Below are positions 1 to 6,185 of a DNA stretch of 7,208 nt, piece by piece. The first letter of the stretch is position 1. The number at the start of each line of letters is the position of its first letter. This stretch comes from an uncultured Aquincola sp. (GTDB lineage: Bacteria; Pseudomonadota; Gammaproteobacteria; Burkholderiales; Burkholderiaceae). The notes under the pieces were generated by a model. The model was not told where the DNA came from, did no database searches, and saw only the letters and a program-made list of their open reading frames with translations. The DNA lies in the NCBI GenBank assembly GCA_937883885.1, contig CAKZXL010000082.1, positions 1 through 7,208 on the forward strand. The letters run 5' to 3'. Both the position numbers and the translations under genes were made by a program.

Positions 1-43
1 AGCGAGTTGGACCGCGGGCCACCCACCCGAGTAGCGCAGGGCA

Positions 44-62
44 GTCGGCACGCAGTGCCGAC
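44..62. other. Perfect 8-bp hairpin with GCA loop
   Basis: GTCGGCAC at 44-51 is followed by the loop GCA (52-54) and its exact complement GTGCCGAC at 55-62. The stem is uninterrupted but no T-run follows on the plus strand, and no A-run precedes it that would serve a minus-strand transcript, so it is not a canonical intrinsic terminator. The octamer GACCGCGG occurs at 10-17 and again at 60-67, the second copy overlapping the hairpin's right arm. It could be a protein-binding site, the end of an upstream transcript or chance in GC-rich DNA. Function unknown. Confidence 0.45.
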
Positions 63-133
63 CGCGGAAGCTAAGCCCCCGGGCCCGCCCGCACGGCCCT
101 GCGCAAACCAGCACGCAACCCACCCAGGGTGTT

Positions 134-174
134 CCACCCACCCACCCACCCAGCCAGCCAGCCAAGCCCAGCCA
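134..174. repeat. CCCA/GCCA tetranucleotide tract; G-quadruplex motif on minus strand
   Basis: Four perfect tandem CCCA units (137-152, preceded by CCA at 134-136) run into three tandem GCCA units (153-164) and a degenerate tail (AGCCCAGCCA, 165-174). Read on the minus strand, the CCCA block is GGGTGGGTGGGTGGG (151 down to 137), four G3 runs with single-T loops, the pattern known to form very stable parallel G-quadruplexes. Further C3 runs lie at 119-121 and 123-125. The G-rich strand is the template strand for the gene at 297. Tandem tetranucleotides can also vary in copy number by slippage. Whether either effect occurs in the cell is inference. Confidence 0.75.
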
Positions 175-247
175 AACCGAACGGCACCCCCAAAACCGTC
201 GCACGCCTGACATACACCCTGCCCACACTGCCCCGCTTCACCGCCCG

Positions 248-266
248 TTGACGTGTCGTTCACACG
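248..266 (+). promoter_or_regulatory. Possible operator/-35 region upstream of the phosphatase gene (weak)
   Basis: TTGACG at 248-253 resembles a sigma-70 -35 box (5 of 6 to TTGACA), and it overlaps an inverted repeat, CGTGT (252-256) and ACACG (262-266), separated by five bases. This could be an operator over a promoter. However, no acceptable -10 hexamer is found 16-18 bases downstream, where the sequence reads around CCAAGC, so the promoter call is weak and the repeat arms are short. Confidence 0.2.
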
Positions 267-296
267 GGTGCCAAGCACATCGCCAGGAGTACAGCC

Positions 297-1961
297 ATGG
301 GACGCCCGCTCGTCAAACCGCCGGTCCGCAAAGGACCGAACCGCCGCCAGTTCTTCCGCCAGTCGGGTGGTGGCACCGCCGCCCTCGCCGCTGCCACGCT
401 GATGCCGCTGGGCTCGGCCATGGCCGCCGCGGTGGCCAATGTGTTCCAGCATGGCGTGGCCAGCGGCGACCCGCTGTCCGACCGCGTGATCCTGTGGACC
501 CGCGTGACGCCCGTTGCCGGCCGCGGCGCGGTGCCGGTGCAGTACGTGGTGGCGCGCGATGCGGCGCTGACCCAGGTGGTGCTGCGCGGCAGCACCAAGA
601 CCAACCCCGACCGCGACTACACCGTGAAGGTGGACGCCGCCGGCCTGCAGCCCGCCACCACCTACTACTACCAGTTCAAGGCTGAAGGTGTTGACTCCCC
701 CATCGGCCGCACCCGCACGCTGCCGGTGGGCCAGGTCGACCGCCTGCGCATGGCGGTGGTCAGCTGCTCCAACCACGCCTACGGTTACTTCAACGCCTAC
801 CGCCACATCGCCGAACGGGCCGACCTGGACCTGGTGATGCACCTGGGCGACTACCTGTACGAATACGGCACCAACCAGTACGGCACGGCCCGCGCCACCG
901 AGCCCGCGCACGAAATCGTCACCCTGGCCGACTACCGCATGCGCCATGCGCAGTACAAGCGCGATGCCGACCTGCAGGCCATGCACCGCCAGCACCCGAT
1001 GATCGCCATCTGGGACGACCATGAGATCACCAACGATTCGTGGAAGGACGGCGCGCAGAACCACACCGAAGGCGCCGAAGGCGTGTGGGCCGATCGGGTG
1101 GCCCAGGCCCTGAAGGCCTACTACGAATGGATGCCGACGCGGGTGCCTGATTCGGCCAACCTGCGCAAGAACTGGCGCGGCTTCCGCTACGGCGACCTGG
1201 CCGAGCTGCTGATGCTGGAAGAACGCGTGTCGGCCCGCTCGCAGCAGCTGCCCGCGGGCGGCCAGTTCACGCAGACCGGTGCCTTCACCGACCCCAGCCG
1301 CACGCTGCTGGGCGACACGCAGGAGGCCTGGGTGGCCAGCAGCCTGCGCAACAGCAAGGCGCAGTGGAAGTTCCTGGGCCAGGGCGTGATGTTCGCGCAG
1401 CTCAAGGGCGTGGGCGCGGCCAATGCGGCCGGTGGCGGCGCGTTCCTCAATGCCGACCAGTGGGACGGCTACCAGCCCGCCCGCGACCGCATCTACGACA
1501 TCCTCAAGGGCAATGCCACCACGCCGGGCGTGAACAACGTGGTGGTGCTCACCGGCGACATCCACAGCTCCTGGGCGGCCGACCTGACGCAGGACCCGAA
1601 CAATACCGACGTGACCAGCGGCGGCTACAACCGCAGCACCGGCGAAGGCTCGCGCGCGGTGGAGTTCGTCGGCACCTCGGTCACCTCGCCGGGCGTGAAC
1701 GACCCGCAGGGCAGCACCGCCGCCTTCCTGCGCAGCCAGAACCCGCACTTCAAGTACATCGACCTGATGCGCCGCGGCTACATGCTGATCGATGCCACGC
1801 CGCAGCGCGTGGTGGGCGAATGGTGGTACGTGGACACGGTGGCCAGCATCAGCCACGTGCAGGCCTTCGGCACTGCCTTCGAGGTGCAGGCCGGCACCAA
1901 CCGCCTGGTGCCTTCGGCGCAGACCACGCCGCGCGCCAACCCGCCGCAACTGGCCCCCTGA
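297..1961 (+). CDS. phoD: PhoD-type alkaline phosphatase/phosphodiesterase, Tat-exported
   Basis: The 554-residue product is a PhoD-family phosphatase, which releases phosphate from phosphomono- and diesters outside the cytoplasm using a Fe/Ca centre. A Tat signal opens it: NRRQFFR at residues 15-21, an Ala-rich hydrophobic stretch at 27-43, and a likely cut after AMA (41-43). A PhoD N-terminal domain follows, beginning GVASGDPLSDRVILWTRVTP (53 on). The metallophosphatase domain carries SCSN (156-159), GDYLYEYG (184-191), WDDHE (239-243) and TGDIHSSW (419-426), all expected metal-site segments of the family. Length is normal and a Pro-rich tail ends it. ATG at 297 is supported by AGGAG at 285-289, seven bases upstream. 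A PEP-CTERM gene follows after 24 nt, probably in one transcript. I see no convincing PHO box, so phosphate control is not shown. The true substrate is open, since PhoD-like enzymes vary. Confidence 0.95.
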   Translation: MGRPLVKPPVRKGPNRRQFFRQSGGGTAALAAATLMPLGSAMAAAVANVFQHGVASGDPLSDRVILWTRVTPVAGRGAVPVQYVVARDAALTQVVLRGSTKTNPDRDYTVKVDAAGLQPATTYYYQFKAEGVDSPIGRTRTLPVGQVDRLRMAVVSCSNHAYGYFNAYRHIAERADLDLVMHLGDYLYEYGTNQYGTARATEPAHEIVTLADYRMRHAQYKRDADLQAMHRQHPMIAIWDDHEITNDSWKDGAQNHTEGAEGVWADRVAQALKAYYEWMPTRVPDSANLRKNWRGFRYGDLAELLMLEERVSARSQQLPAGGQFTQTGAFTDPSRTLLGDTQEAWVASSLRNSKAQWKFLGQGVMFAQLKGVGAANAAGGGAFLNADQWDGYQPARDRIYDILKGNATTPGVNNVVVLTGDIHSSWAADLTQDPNNTDVTSGGYNRSTGEGSRAVEFVGTSVTSPGVNDPQGSTAAFLRSQNPHFKYIDLMRRGYMLIDATPQRVVGEWWYVDTVASISHVQAFGTAFEVQAGTNRLVPSAQTTPRANPPQLAP

Positions 1962-1985
1962 CATCCCTTCAGCAGGATCTCTCTC

Positions 1986-2600
1986 ATGACCACCACCCTC
2001 CCTTCCGCCCTGCGCGCCACCGTGGCCGCGCTGCTGGCCGCCACCGGCATCGCCGCCCACGCGGGCGACTTCACCCTCAGCGGCCAGCTGGCCCACCACA
2101 ACGACGTGGTGCGCATCACCTTCGACGTGGCTGCCGGCGGCAGCGACGTCAGCCTGTTCACCGACTCCTGGCAGAGCGGCCTGAACTTCGACCCCGCGCT
2201 GGCCGTGTGGCGCCAGAGCGGCAACGACTGGACGCTGATCGGCCAGAACGACGACGCGGACCCGCTCGGCGCCGGACAAGGCTATTACGACAGCGGCCTG
2301 ACGCTGCAGCAGCCCTCGGCCGGCCGCTACATGGTCACGCTGGTGGCCACCTTCAACGCGCCCAATGGCACGCAGCTGTCGCAAGGCTTCAGCTACGACG
2401 CCGAGGCGCCCATCGCCATCGGCCAGTGGACCCAGCCCACCGCCGACATCAACTACGGCGACCAGAAGGGCGGCCTGTGGCAGCTGCACATCAACGGCGT
2501 GCAGGCCGTGGCCGCGGTGCCTGAGCCCTCCACCTGGCTGCTGATGGCCCTGGGCGCCGCCGCGCTTATGCCCGCAGCTCGCCGCCGCCGCAGCAGCTGA
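1986..2600 (+). CDS. Secreted DVUA0089-like PEP-CTERM sorting domain protein
   Basis: The 204-residue product has a Sec signal peptide (hydrophobic 11-24, likely cut after AHA at 24-26) and a C-terminal PEP-CTERM tripartite tail: VPEPSTW (178-184), a hydrophobic segment (about 185-195) and a basic end (RRRR at 199-202). Such tails are recognised by exosortase/archaeosortase-type enzymes that process proteins for the cell surface or exopolysaccharide matrix; no exosortase gene lies in this window. The middle has features I recognise from DVUA0089-type proteins: HNDVVRITFDV, LFTDSW, GLNFDPALAVW, IGQNDDADPLG, YYDSGLTL and a late GQWTQP. These suggest a compact beta-sandwich, possibly binding ions or sugars through its Asp-rich loop (the latter is inference). 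ATG at 1986 has AGGA at 1974-1977. It sits 24 nt behind the phosphatase gene, so co-expression is likely. Biochemical function is unknown. Confidence 0.85.
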   Translation: MTTTLPSALRATVAALLAATGIAAHAGDFTLSGQLAHHNDVVRITFDVAAGGSDVSLFTDSWQSGLNFDPALAVWRQSGNDWTLIGQNDDADPLGAGQGYYDSGLTLQQPSAGRYMVTLVATFNAPNGTQLSQGFSYDAEAPIAIGQWTQPTADINYGDQKGGLWQLHINGVQAVAAVPEPSTWLLMALGAAALMPAARRRRSS

Positions 2601-2651
2601 AAAAGCCACCGCGCTTAACATCGGTCGCCTTCTGTACCTGGAGGGCCACCG

Positions 2652-4172
2652 ATGCCAACGTTCATTGCCGCGGGCCTCATCGTCGTCGTTGTCGGCTGGG
2701 GCTTGTTGTTCCCCGACTCGCTCGGCAGCACGTTCGACCAAGCCCTGGGCTTCATCACCCACACCTTCGGCTCCTTCTACCTGTGGGTGGTACTGGCGCT
2801 GGTGGTGATGTGCGTGCTGCTGGCCTTCAGCCGCTACGGCACGCTGAAGCTGGGCGGTGAAGACGACGAGCCCGAGTTCTCGCTGGGCTCCTGGTTCTCG
2901 ATGCTGTTTGCCGCGGGCATGGGCATCGGGCTGGTGTTCTGGGGCGTGGCCGAGCCCATCTCGCACTACGGCACCCCGCCACCGGGCGTCGCGCCCAACA
3001 CGGCCGATGCGGCCAACGCGGCCATGCGCTACAGCTTCTTCCACTGGGGGCTGCACCCCTGGGCGGTGTACAGCATCGTGGCGCTGGCCATCGCCTTCTT
3101 CCAGTTCCGCCGGCAGCAGCCGGCGCTGGTGAGCGCGGTCACCTCGTCGCTGGATTCGCGGCTGGTGCAGCGGCTGGCGCCGGTGTTCGATGCACTGGCC
3201 GTCATCGCCACCGCCTTCGGCGTGGCGGCGTCGCTGGGCATCGGCGCGCTGCAGATCAACAGCGGCCTGGCGCGGGTGTTCGGCCTGCCGGTGAGCAACA
3301 CCGCCCAGGTGGTCATCATCGCCGTCACCACCGCCATCTTCATCACCTCGGCCGTCAGCGGCGTCGAGAAGGGGCTGAAGTGGCTGTCCAACGCCAACTT
3401 GATGGTGGCCGCGGCGCTGGCGCTGGCGGTGTTCGTGCTGGGGCCCACCGTGGCCATCATCGACACGCTGACCAACACCCTGGGCGGCTACCTGAGCGAC
3501 CTGGTGCGCATGAGCCTGCGCATGACGCCCTTCCGCCAGAACGACTGGGTGGCCAGCTGGACCATCTTCTACTGGGCCTGGTGGGTGTCCTGGGCGCCGT
3601 TCGTGGGCCTGTTCATCGCCCGCGTGTCGCGCGGCCGCACCATCCGTGAGTTCATCCTGGGCACGGTGCTGGCGCCCACCATCGCGGCCATGCTGTGGTT
3701 CTCCATCTTCGGCGGCACCGCGCTCAACCTGCAGCTGCTGCAGGGCGCGCCCATCGCCGAGGCGGTCAAGGCCGACGTGTCCACCGCGCTGTTCGCGCTG
3801 TTCGATGCGCTGCCGCTGGGCGGCGTGATGTCGGTGGTGGCCACGCTGCTGGTGCTGGTGTTCTTCATCACCTCGGGCGATTCGGCCACGCTGGTGCTGG
3901 GCATGATGAGCCACCGCGGCGACCCCAACCCCTCGGCCCGCAGCAAGATCCTGTGGGGCCTGCTGATCGCCGGCATCGCGGTCAGCCTGCTGCTGAGCGG
4001 CGGGCTGAAGGCGGTGCAGACGGCCACCATCGTGTTCGCGCTGCCCTTCACCGTCGTCATCCTGCTGATGGCGCTGGCGCTGTGGCGCGGCGTGCGCGCC
4101 GACTGGCTCGAAGAAGACCGGCGCGAGCGGGCGCTCAAGCGCCGGCTGCGCGAGATGGCCGCGCCGCGCTGA
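2652..4172 (+). CDS. BCCT family transporter (betaine/choline/carnitine type)
   Basis: The 506-residue product is an inner-membrane secondary transporter for quaternary ammonium or related osmolytes. About twelve membrane segments are visible, near residues 3-20, 42-60, 80-98, 131-152, 181-200, 217-236, 252-271, 300-323, 337-353, 388-408, 433-451 and 458-478. Family signatures are [14 protein letters not shown] (89-102), the aromatic stretch [15 protein letters not shown] (303-317), where W310, W311 and W314 match the substrate-box tryptophans of BetP, and [14 protein letters not shown] (407-420). The MGIG form is typical of ion-coupled importers, unlike the CaiT exchanger. The N-terminus is very short and the C-terminus is a basic/acidic tail of only about 28 residues, so the long osmosensing tails of BetP or BetT are absent. 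The ATG has GGAGG at 2640-2644. It lies 51 nt after the PEP-CTERM gene with no clear terminator. Exact substrate cannot be read from the sequence. Confidence 0.93.
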   Translation: MPTFIAAGLIVVVVGWGLLFPDSLGSTFDQALGFITHTFGSFYLWVVLALVVMCVLLAFSRYGTLKLGGEDDEPEFSLGSWFSMLFAAGMGIGLVFWGVAEPISHYGTPPPGVAPNTADAANAAMRYSFFHWGLHPWAVYSIVALAIAFFQFRRQQPALVSAVTSSLDSRLVQRLAPVFDALAVIATAFGVAASLGIGALQINSGLARVFGLPVSNTAQVVIIAVTTAIFITSAVSGVEKGLKWLSNANLMVAAALALAVFVLGPTVAIIDTLTNTLGGYLSDLVRMSLRMTPFRQNDWVASWTIFYWAWWVSWAPFVGLFIARVSRGRTIREFILGTVLAPTIAAMLWFSIFGGTALNLQLLQGAPIAEAVKADVSTALFALFDALPLGGVMSVVATLLVLVFFITSGDSATLVLGMMSHRGDPNPSARSKILWGLLIAGIAVSLLLSGGLKAVQTATIVFALPFTVVILLMALALWRGVRADWLEEDRRERALKRRLREMAAPR

Positions 4173-4178
4173 GGCCTG

Positions 4179-4193
4179 CCGGCCGCCGGCCGG
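4179..4193. other. GC hairpin between transporter gene and pncB
   Basis: CCGGCC (4179-4184), loop GCC (4185-4187) and GGCCGG (4188-4193) form a perfect 6-bp stem just after the transporter stop codon. No T-run follows, so it is not a canonical intrinsic terminator. It may mark the 3' end of the upstream transcript or be chance in GC-rich DNA. A GACAAT hexamer at 4214-4219 could be a -10 box for pncB, but I find no good -35 box 17 bases upstream. Confidence 0.3.
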
Positions 4194-4248
4194 ACCGCCT
4201 CGGGGCTTGCGACGACAATGCCCCCGGGTGCGGCCCAGGCGCGCCGCC

Positions 4249-4254
4249 GGAGAG
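4249..4254 (+). promoter_or_regulatory. Ribosome binding site that fixes the pncB GTG start
   Basis: GGAGAG lies six bases before a GTG at 4261. The same frame is open further upstream to a TTG at 4207, but the extra 18 residues are Arg/Pro-rich, have no ribosome site, and have no counterpart in the family, whose homology starts at the HSLLDxDxYK segment. The GTG is therefore the better start. Confidence 0.7.
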
Positions 4255-4260
4255 ACCCGA

Positions 4261-5457
4261 GTGCAACCGATCATCCACAGCCTGCTCGACAACGACCTCT
4301 ACAAGTTCACCATGTGGCAGGCGATGCTGCATCGCCATCCGCAGACGCAGGCCGAATACCGCTTTGTCTGCCGGCATGAGCCGGGTTATCCGCTGTCCGA
4401 GCTGGAGCAGGAGATCGGCGAGCAGCTGGACCATCTGTGCAGCCTGCGCTTTCGGCCCGACGAGCTGAAGTACCTGCGCGGCCTGCGCTACATCAAGACC
4501 GACTTCGTCGACTTCCTGCGCATCTTCCAGTTCCAGCGCGAGTTCATCCACGTGCGCATCTCGGGCGACACGCTGGAGATCATCGCCAACGGTCCGCAGG
4601 TGCACGTGATGGCCTTCGAGATCTACGTGCTGGCCATGGTCAACGAGCTGTACTTCCGCCGCTTCGATGCCGACCAGGCCCTGGTCTGCGGCCGCCAGCG
4701 GCTGCAGGACAAGCTGGAGCTGCTGGACCGCTTCGACAACGAGGCGCCGCGCACCCACCCCTTCGAGTTCTTCGACTTCGGCGTGCGCCGGCGCTACAGC
4801 GGCGCCTGGCAGCGTGAGGTGGTGACCACGCTCAAGCGCGAGGCTTCGCGCTACTTCAAGGGCACCAGCAACGTGCTGCTGGCGCGCGACCTGGACCTGA
4901 TCCCGATCGGCACCATGGCGCACGAGTACCTGCAGACCTACCAGGCGCTGGGCGTGCGGCTGCGCGACTTCCAGAAGGCGGCGCTGGAGAGCTGGGTGCA
5001 GGAGTACCGCGGCGACCTGGGCGTGGCGCTGACCGACGTGGTGGGCATGGACGCCTTCCTGTCCGACTTCGACCTGTACTTCGCCAAGCTGTTCGACGGC
5101 CTGCGCCACGATTCGGGCGACCCCATCGTGTGGGGCGAAAAAGCCCTGGCCCACTACGAGAAGCTGCGCATCAACCCGCACACCAAGCGGCTGACCTTCT
5201 CCGACGGGCTGGACATTCCGCGCGCGCTGGCGCTGTACCGGCACTTTGCCGACCGCACGCAACTGGGCTTCGGCATCGGCACCAACCTGACCAACGACGT
5301 GGGCCTGAAGACGCTGCACATCGTGATGAAGCTGACCCACTGCAACGGCCAGCCGGTGGCCAAGCTGAGCGACAGCCCCGGCAAGACCATCTGCGACGAC
5401 CACACTTTCCTGGCCTACCTGCGCCAGGTGTTCAACGTGCCGGCACCGGCCGTCTGA
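4261..5457 (+). CDS. pncB: Nicotinate phosphoribosyltransferase
   Basis: This enzyme converts nicotinate and PRPP, with ATP, to nicotinate mononucleotide in the Preiss-Handler NAD salvage pathway in the cytoplasm. From the GTG start the product is 398 residues, close to the roughly 400 of the enterobacterial PncB. Visible family features are [13 protein letters not shown] (6-18), GTMAHEY with H221, which matches the histidine that is phosphorylated in PncB, HDSGDP (283-288), TFSDGLD after it, and [10 protein letters not shown] (337-346), the phosphate-binding end of the type II PRTase barrel. A terminal [14 protein letters not shown] block closes the protein. It lies 88 nt after the transporter gene and 25 nt before an acyl-CoA-binding protein gene, which it may be co-transcribed with. 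No frameshift or missing key segment is seen. Confidence 0.95.
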   Translation: MQPIIHSLLDNDLYKFTMWQAMLHRHPQTQAEYRFVCRHEPGYPLSELEQEIGEQLDHLCSLRFRPDELKYLRGLRYIKTDFVDFLRIFQFQREFIHVRISGDTLEIIANGPQVHVMAFEIYVLAMVNELYFRRFDADQALVCGRQRLQDKLELLDRFDNEAPRTHPFEFFDFGVRRRYSGAWQREVVTTLKREASRYFKGTSNVLLARDLDLIPIGTMAHEYLQTYQALGVRLRDFQKAALESWVQEYRGDLGVALTDVVGMDAFLSDFDLYFAKLFDGLRHDSGDPIVWGEKALAHYEKLRINPHTKRLTFSDGLDIPRALALYRHFADRTQLGFGIGTNLTNDVGLKTLHIVMKLTHCNGQPVAKLSDSPGKTICDDHTFLAYLRQVFNVPAPAV

Positions 5458-5482
5458 CCTTTTTCTTTCCGACGAGAAGTTG

Positions 5483-5740
5483 ATGTCCGAAGACCTGAAG
5501 ACCCGTTTCGAGCAAGCCGTGGCCGAGAGCAAGCAATTGCCCGAGAAGCCCGACAACATGACGCTGCTGAAGATCTACGGCCTGTACAAGCAGGCCACCA
5601 GCGGCGACGTGCAGGGCGACCGCCCCGGCCTGACCGACTTCGTCAACCGCGCCAAGTACGACGCCTGGCAATCGCTGGCCGGTACCTCGGCCGAGCAGGC
5701 GATGGGCGACTACATCGACCTGATCGAATCGTTGAAGTAG
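5483..5740 (+). CDS. Acyl-CoA-binding protein (ACBP)
   Basis: The 85-residue product is a single-domain acyl-CoA-binding protein, a small four-helix cytosolic carrier that binds medium- and long-chain acyl-CoA esters and buffers their pool. The family core is clear: IYGLYKQATSGDVQGDRPG (31-49), RAKYDAW (56-62) and GTSAEQAM (67-74). The four ligand-contacting residues of bovine ACBP (Y28, K32, K54, Y73) correspond to Y32, K36, K58 and Y77 here, all conserved. I chose the ATG at 5483 over an in-frame TTG at 5480 because the GAG/GAGAAG stretch at 5474-5479 then has normal spacing and the product begins MSEDLKTRF as usual. The gene starts 25 nt after pncB, so a shared transcript is likely. Its TAG stop lies inside the intergenic repeat that follows. 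Confidence 0.93.
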   Translation: MSEDLKTRFEQAVAESKQLPEKPDNMTLLKIYGLYKQATSGDVQGDRPGLTDFVNRAKYDAWQSLAGTSAEQAMGDYIDLIESLK

Positions 5741-5842
5741 GCCCCCTAGCTCGCTGCGCTCGCGCCCCCCCGAGGGGGAGTACCCGCCCTTGGGGCGGCC
5801 CGGCGGGCGGGTTGCCGTAGGCCCCCAAGCCCGCTGCGCTCA
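5737..5842. repeat. Structured intergenic repeat with two 25-bp end modules
   Basis: A 25-bp module at 5737-5761 recurs at 5817-5841, exactly 80 bp on, with 23 of 25 positions identical (differences at the 11th and 15th bases). Each starts GTAGGCCCCC and ends CGCTGCGCTC. Between them are stackable inverted repeats: CCCCC (5766-5770) with GGGGG (5774-5778), ACCCGCCC (5782-5789) with GGGCGGGT (5805-5812), an alternative CCGCCC (5784-5789) with GGGCGG (5793-5798), and CTTGGGG (5789-5795) with CCCCAAG (5823-5829). The composition matches a repeat style I recognise from intergenic DNA of Burkholderiales genomes. It separates two convergent genes and contains both their stop codons. Copy number elsewhere in the genome cannot be seen from this window. 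Confidence 0.75.
5766..5812. terminator. Possible bidirectional terminator within the repeat
   Basis: Between two convergent genes, two strong GC stems stand in series: a 5-bp stem with a CGA loop (5766-5778) and an 8-bp stem (5782-5789 with 5805-5812). Position and symmetry fit a barrier to read-through from both sides. There is no T-run on either strand, so this would not be a classical intrinsic terminator. The call rests on context and structure only. Confidence 0.35.
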
Positions 5843-6148
5843 GCCTGTCGCCTTGGCCAGCAACGCATCCAGCTTGCGGGCGATCTCGGCCTCCACCGTG
5901 CCGCTCATCGCCTTGAACAGAAAGCCCAGCTCGGCCTGCAGGTCGAGTTGATCGGCCTTGACCGCCAGCGTGCCCTGTATGCCGCTGCGCTCGAAGCGCA
6001 CGGTGTCGCCGTCGCGGCCTTCTTCGGTCTCGAACTGCAGGCCGTACTTCTCGCCGGCCTGGGTCATCCACTGCTGGGCCAGGCGCCGCGCCTGCGGCAG
6101 GCCCAGGGCATGCGGTCGTTGGATGTGGATGTCGGGCTGACGGGCCAT
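5840..6148 (-). CDS. Polyhydroxyalkanoic acid system family protein
   Basis: The 102-residue product matches my recollection of the short PHA_gran_rgn family (Pfam PF09650), linked to polyhydroxyalkanoate granule systems by genome context; molecular role is not established. The signature is DIHIQRPHALGLPQARRLAQ (6-25), a middle strand FERSGIQGTLAVKADQLDLQAELGF with the typical FERSGxxG core (52-59), and a closing amphipathic helix EAEIARKLDALLAK (87-100). No membrane segment or signal is present, so it should be cytosolic or granule-associated. The frame is open further upstream, but the ATG at 6148 has a good GAGGAG site and fits the family length. The gene lies 37 nt downstream of the aminopeptidase gene on the same strand, so they probably form an operon. 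Its TGA (5840-5842) falls on the end of the intergenic repeat. Confidence 0.85.
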   Translation of the reverse strand: MARQPDIHIQRPHALGLPQARRLAQQWMTQAGEKYGLQFETEEGRDGDTVRFERSGIQGTLAVKADQLDLQAELGFLFKAMSGTVEAEIARKLDALLAKATG

Positions 6149-6154
6149 TCGGCT

Positions 6155-6160
6155 CTCCTC
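6155..6160 (-). promoter_or_regulatory. Ribosome binding site for the PHA-system gene
   Basis: On the minus strand GAGGAG at 6160-6155 lies six bases before the ATG at 6148-6146. It decides the start: the same frame stays open to about 6403 but those extra residues overlap the aminopeptidase gene, have no domain and no matching ribosome site. Confidence 0.75.
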
Positions 6161-6185
6161 GGTGTCGGTCTCGGGGTTCAAGGGG

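Larger units (their letters stand above)
1..296. other. Non-coding upstream region of the phosphatase gene
   Basis: No convincing gene is visible here. A reading frame from a TTG at 7 to a TGA at 210 gives a Pro/Ala/Thr-rich low-complexity peptide with no recognisable domain, so I do not call it. The tail of an upstream plus-strand gene could end at the TAG at 32-34 or the TAA at 72-74, but this cannot be decided from so few bases. The region holds a perfect hairpin (44-62), a C-rich tetranucleotide tract (134-174) and a small inverted repeat near the gene (252-266). No strong sigma-70 promoter with a good -10 box is visible, although a promoter for the downstream gene is expected somewhere here. 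Confidence 0.6.

Noticed and set aside
7..210. A 67-codon frame in the upstream region
   Set aside because: TTG start, no ribosome site, and composition set by the CCCA/GCCA repeats.
207..234. PHO-box-like CTGACAT, CTGCCCA and CTGCCCC repeats upstream of phoD
   Set aside because: The CTG starts are 12 and 9 bases apart rather than the 11 of a PHO box, and the second halves match CTGTCAY poorly.
1364..2524. A 386-codon plus-strand frame running across the phoD/PEP-CTERM junction
   Set aside because: Arg/Gly/His/Pro-rich with no motif, and it overlaps two well-supported genes in another frame.
2615..2621. TTAACAT as a -10 box for the transporter gene
   Set aside because: No recognisable -35 hexamer lies at suitable spacing, so it cannot be separated from chance.
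3695..4468. A 257-codon plus-strand frame bridging the transporter gene and pncB
   Set aside because: It is the shifted frame of both genes, with Arg/Ala-rich low-complexity translation.
5437..5464. GTGCCGGCAC palindrome followed by a TTTTT run at the end of pncB, as a terminator
   Set aside because: The palindrome has no room for a loop, lies within the coding sequence, and ends 13 bases before the T-run, so it does not form a usable terminator.
4135..5559. A 474-codon open frame on the minus strand covering pncB almost end to end
   Set aside because: The translation is a Val/Gln/Leu/His-rich low-complexity sequence with no domain, and it mirrors a certain gene. Long antisense frames are expected in GC-rich coding DNA.
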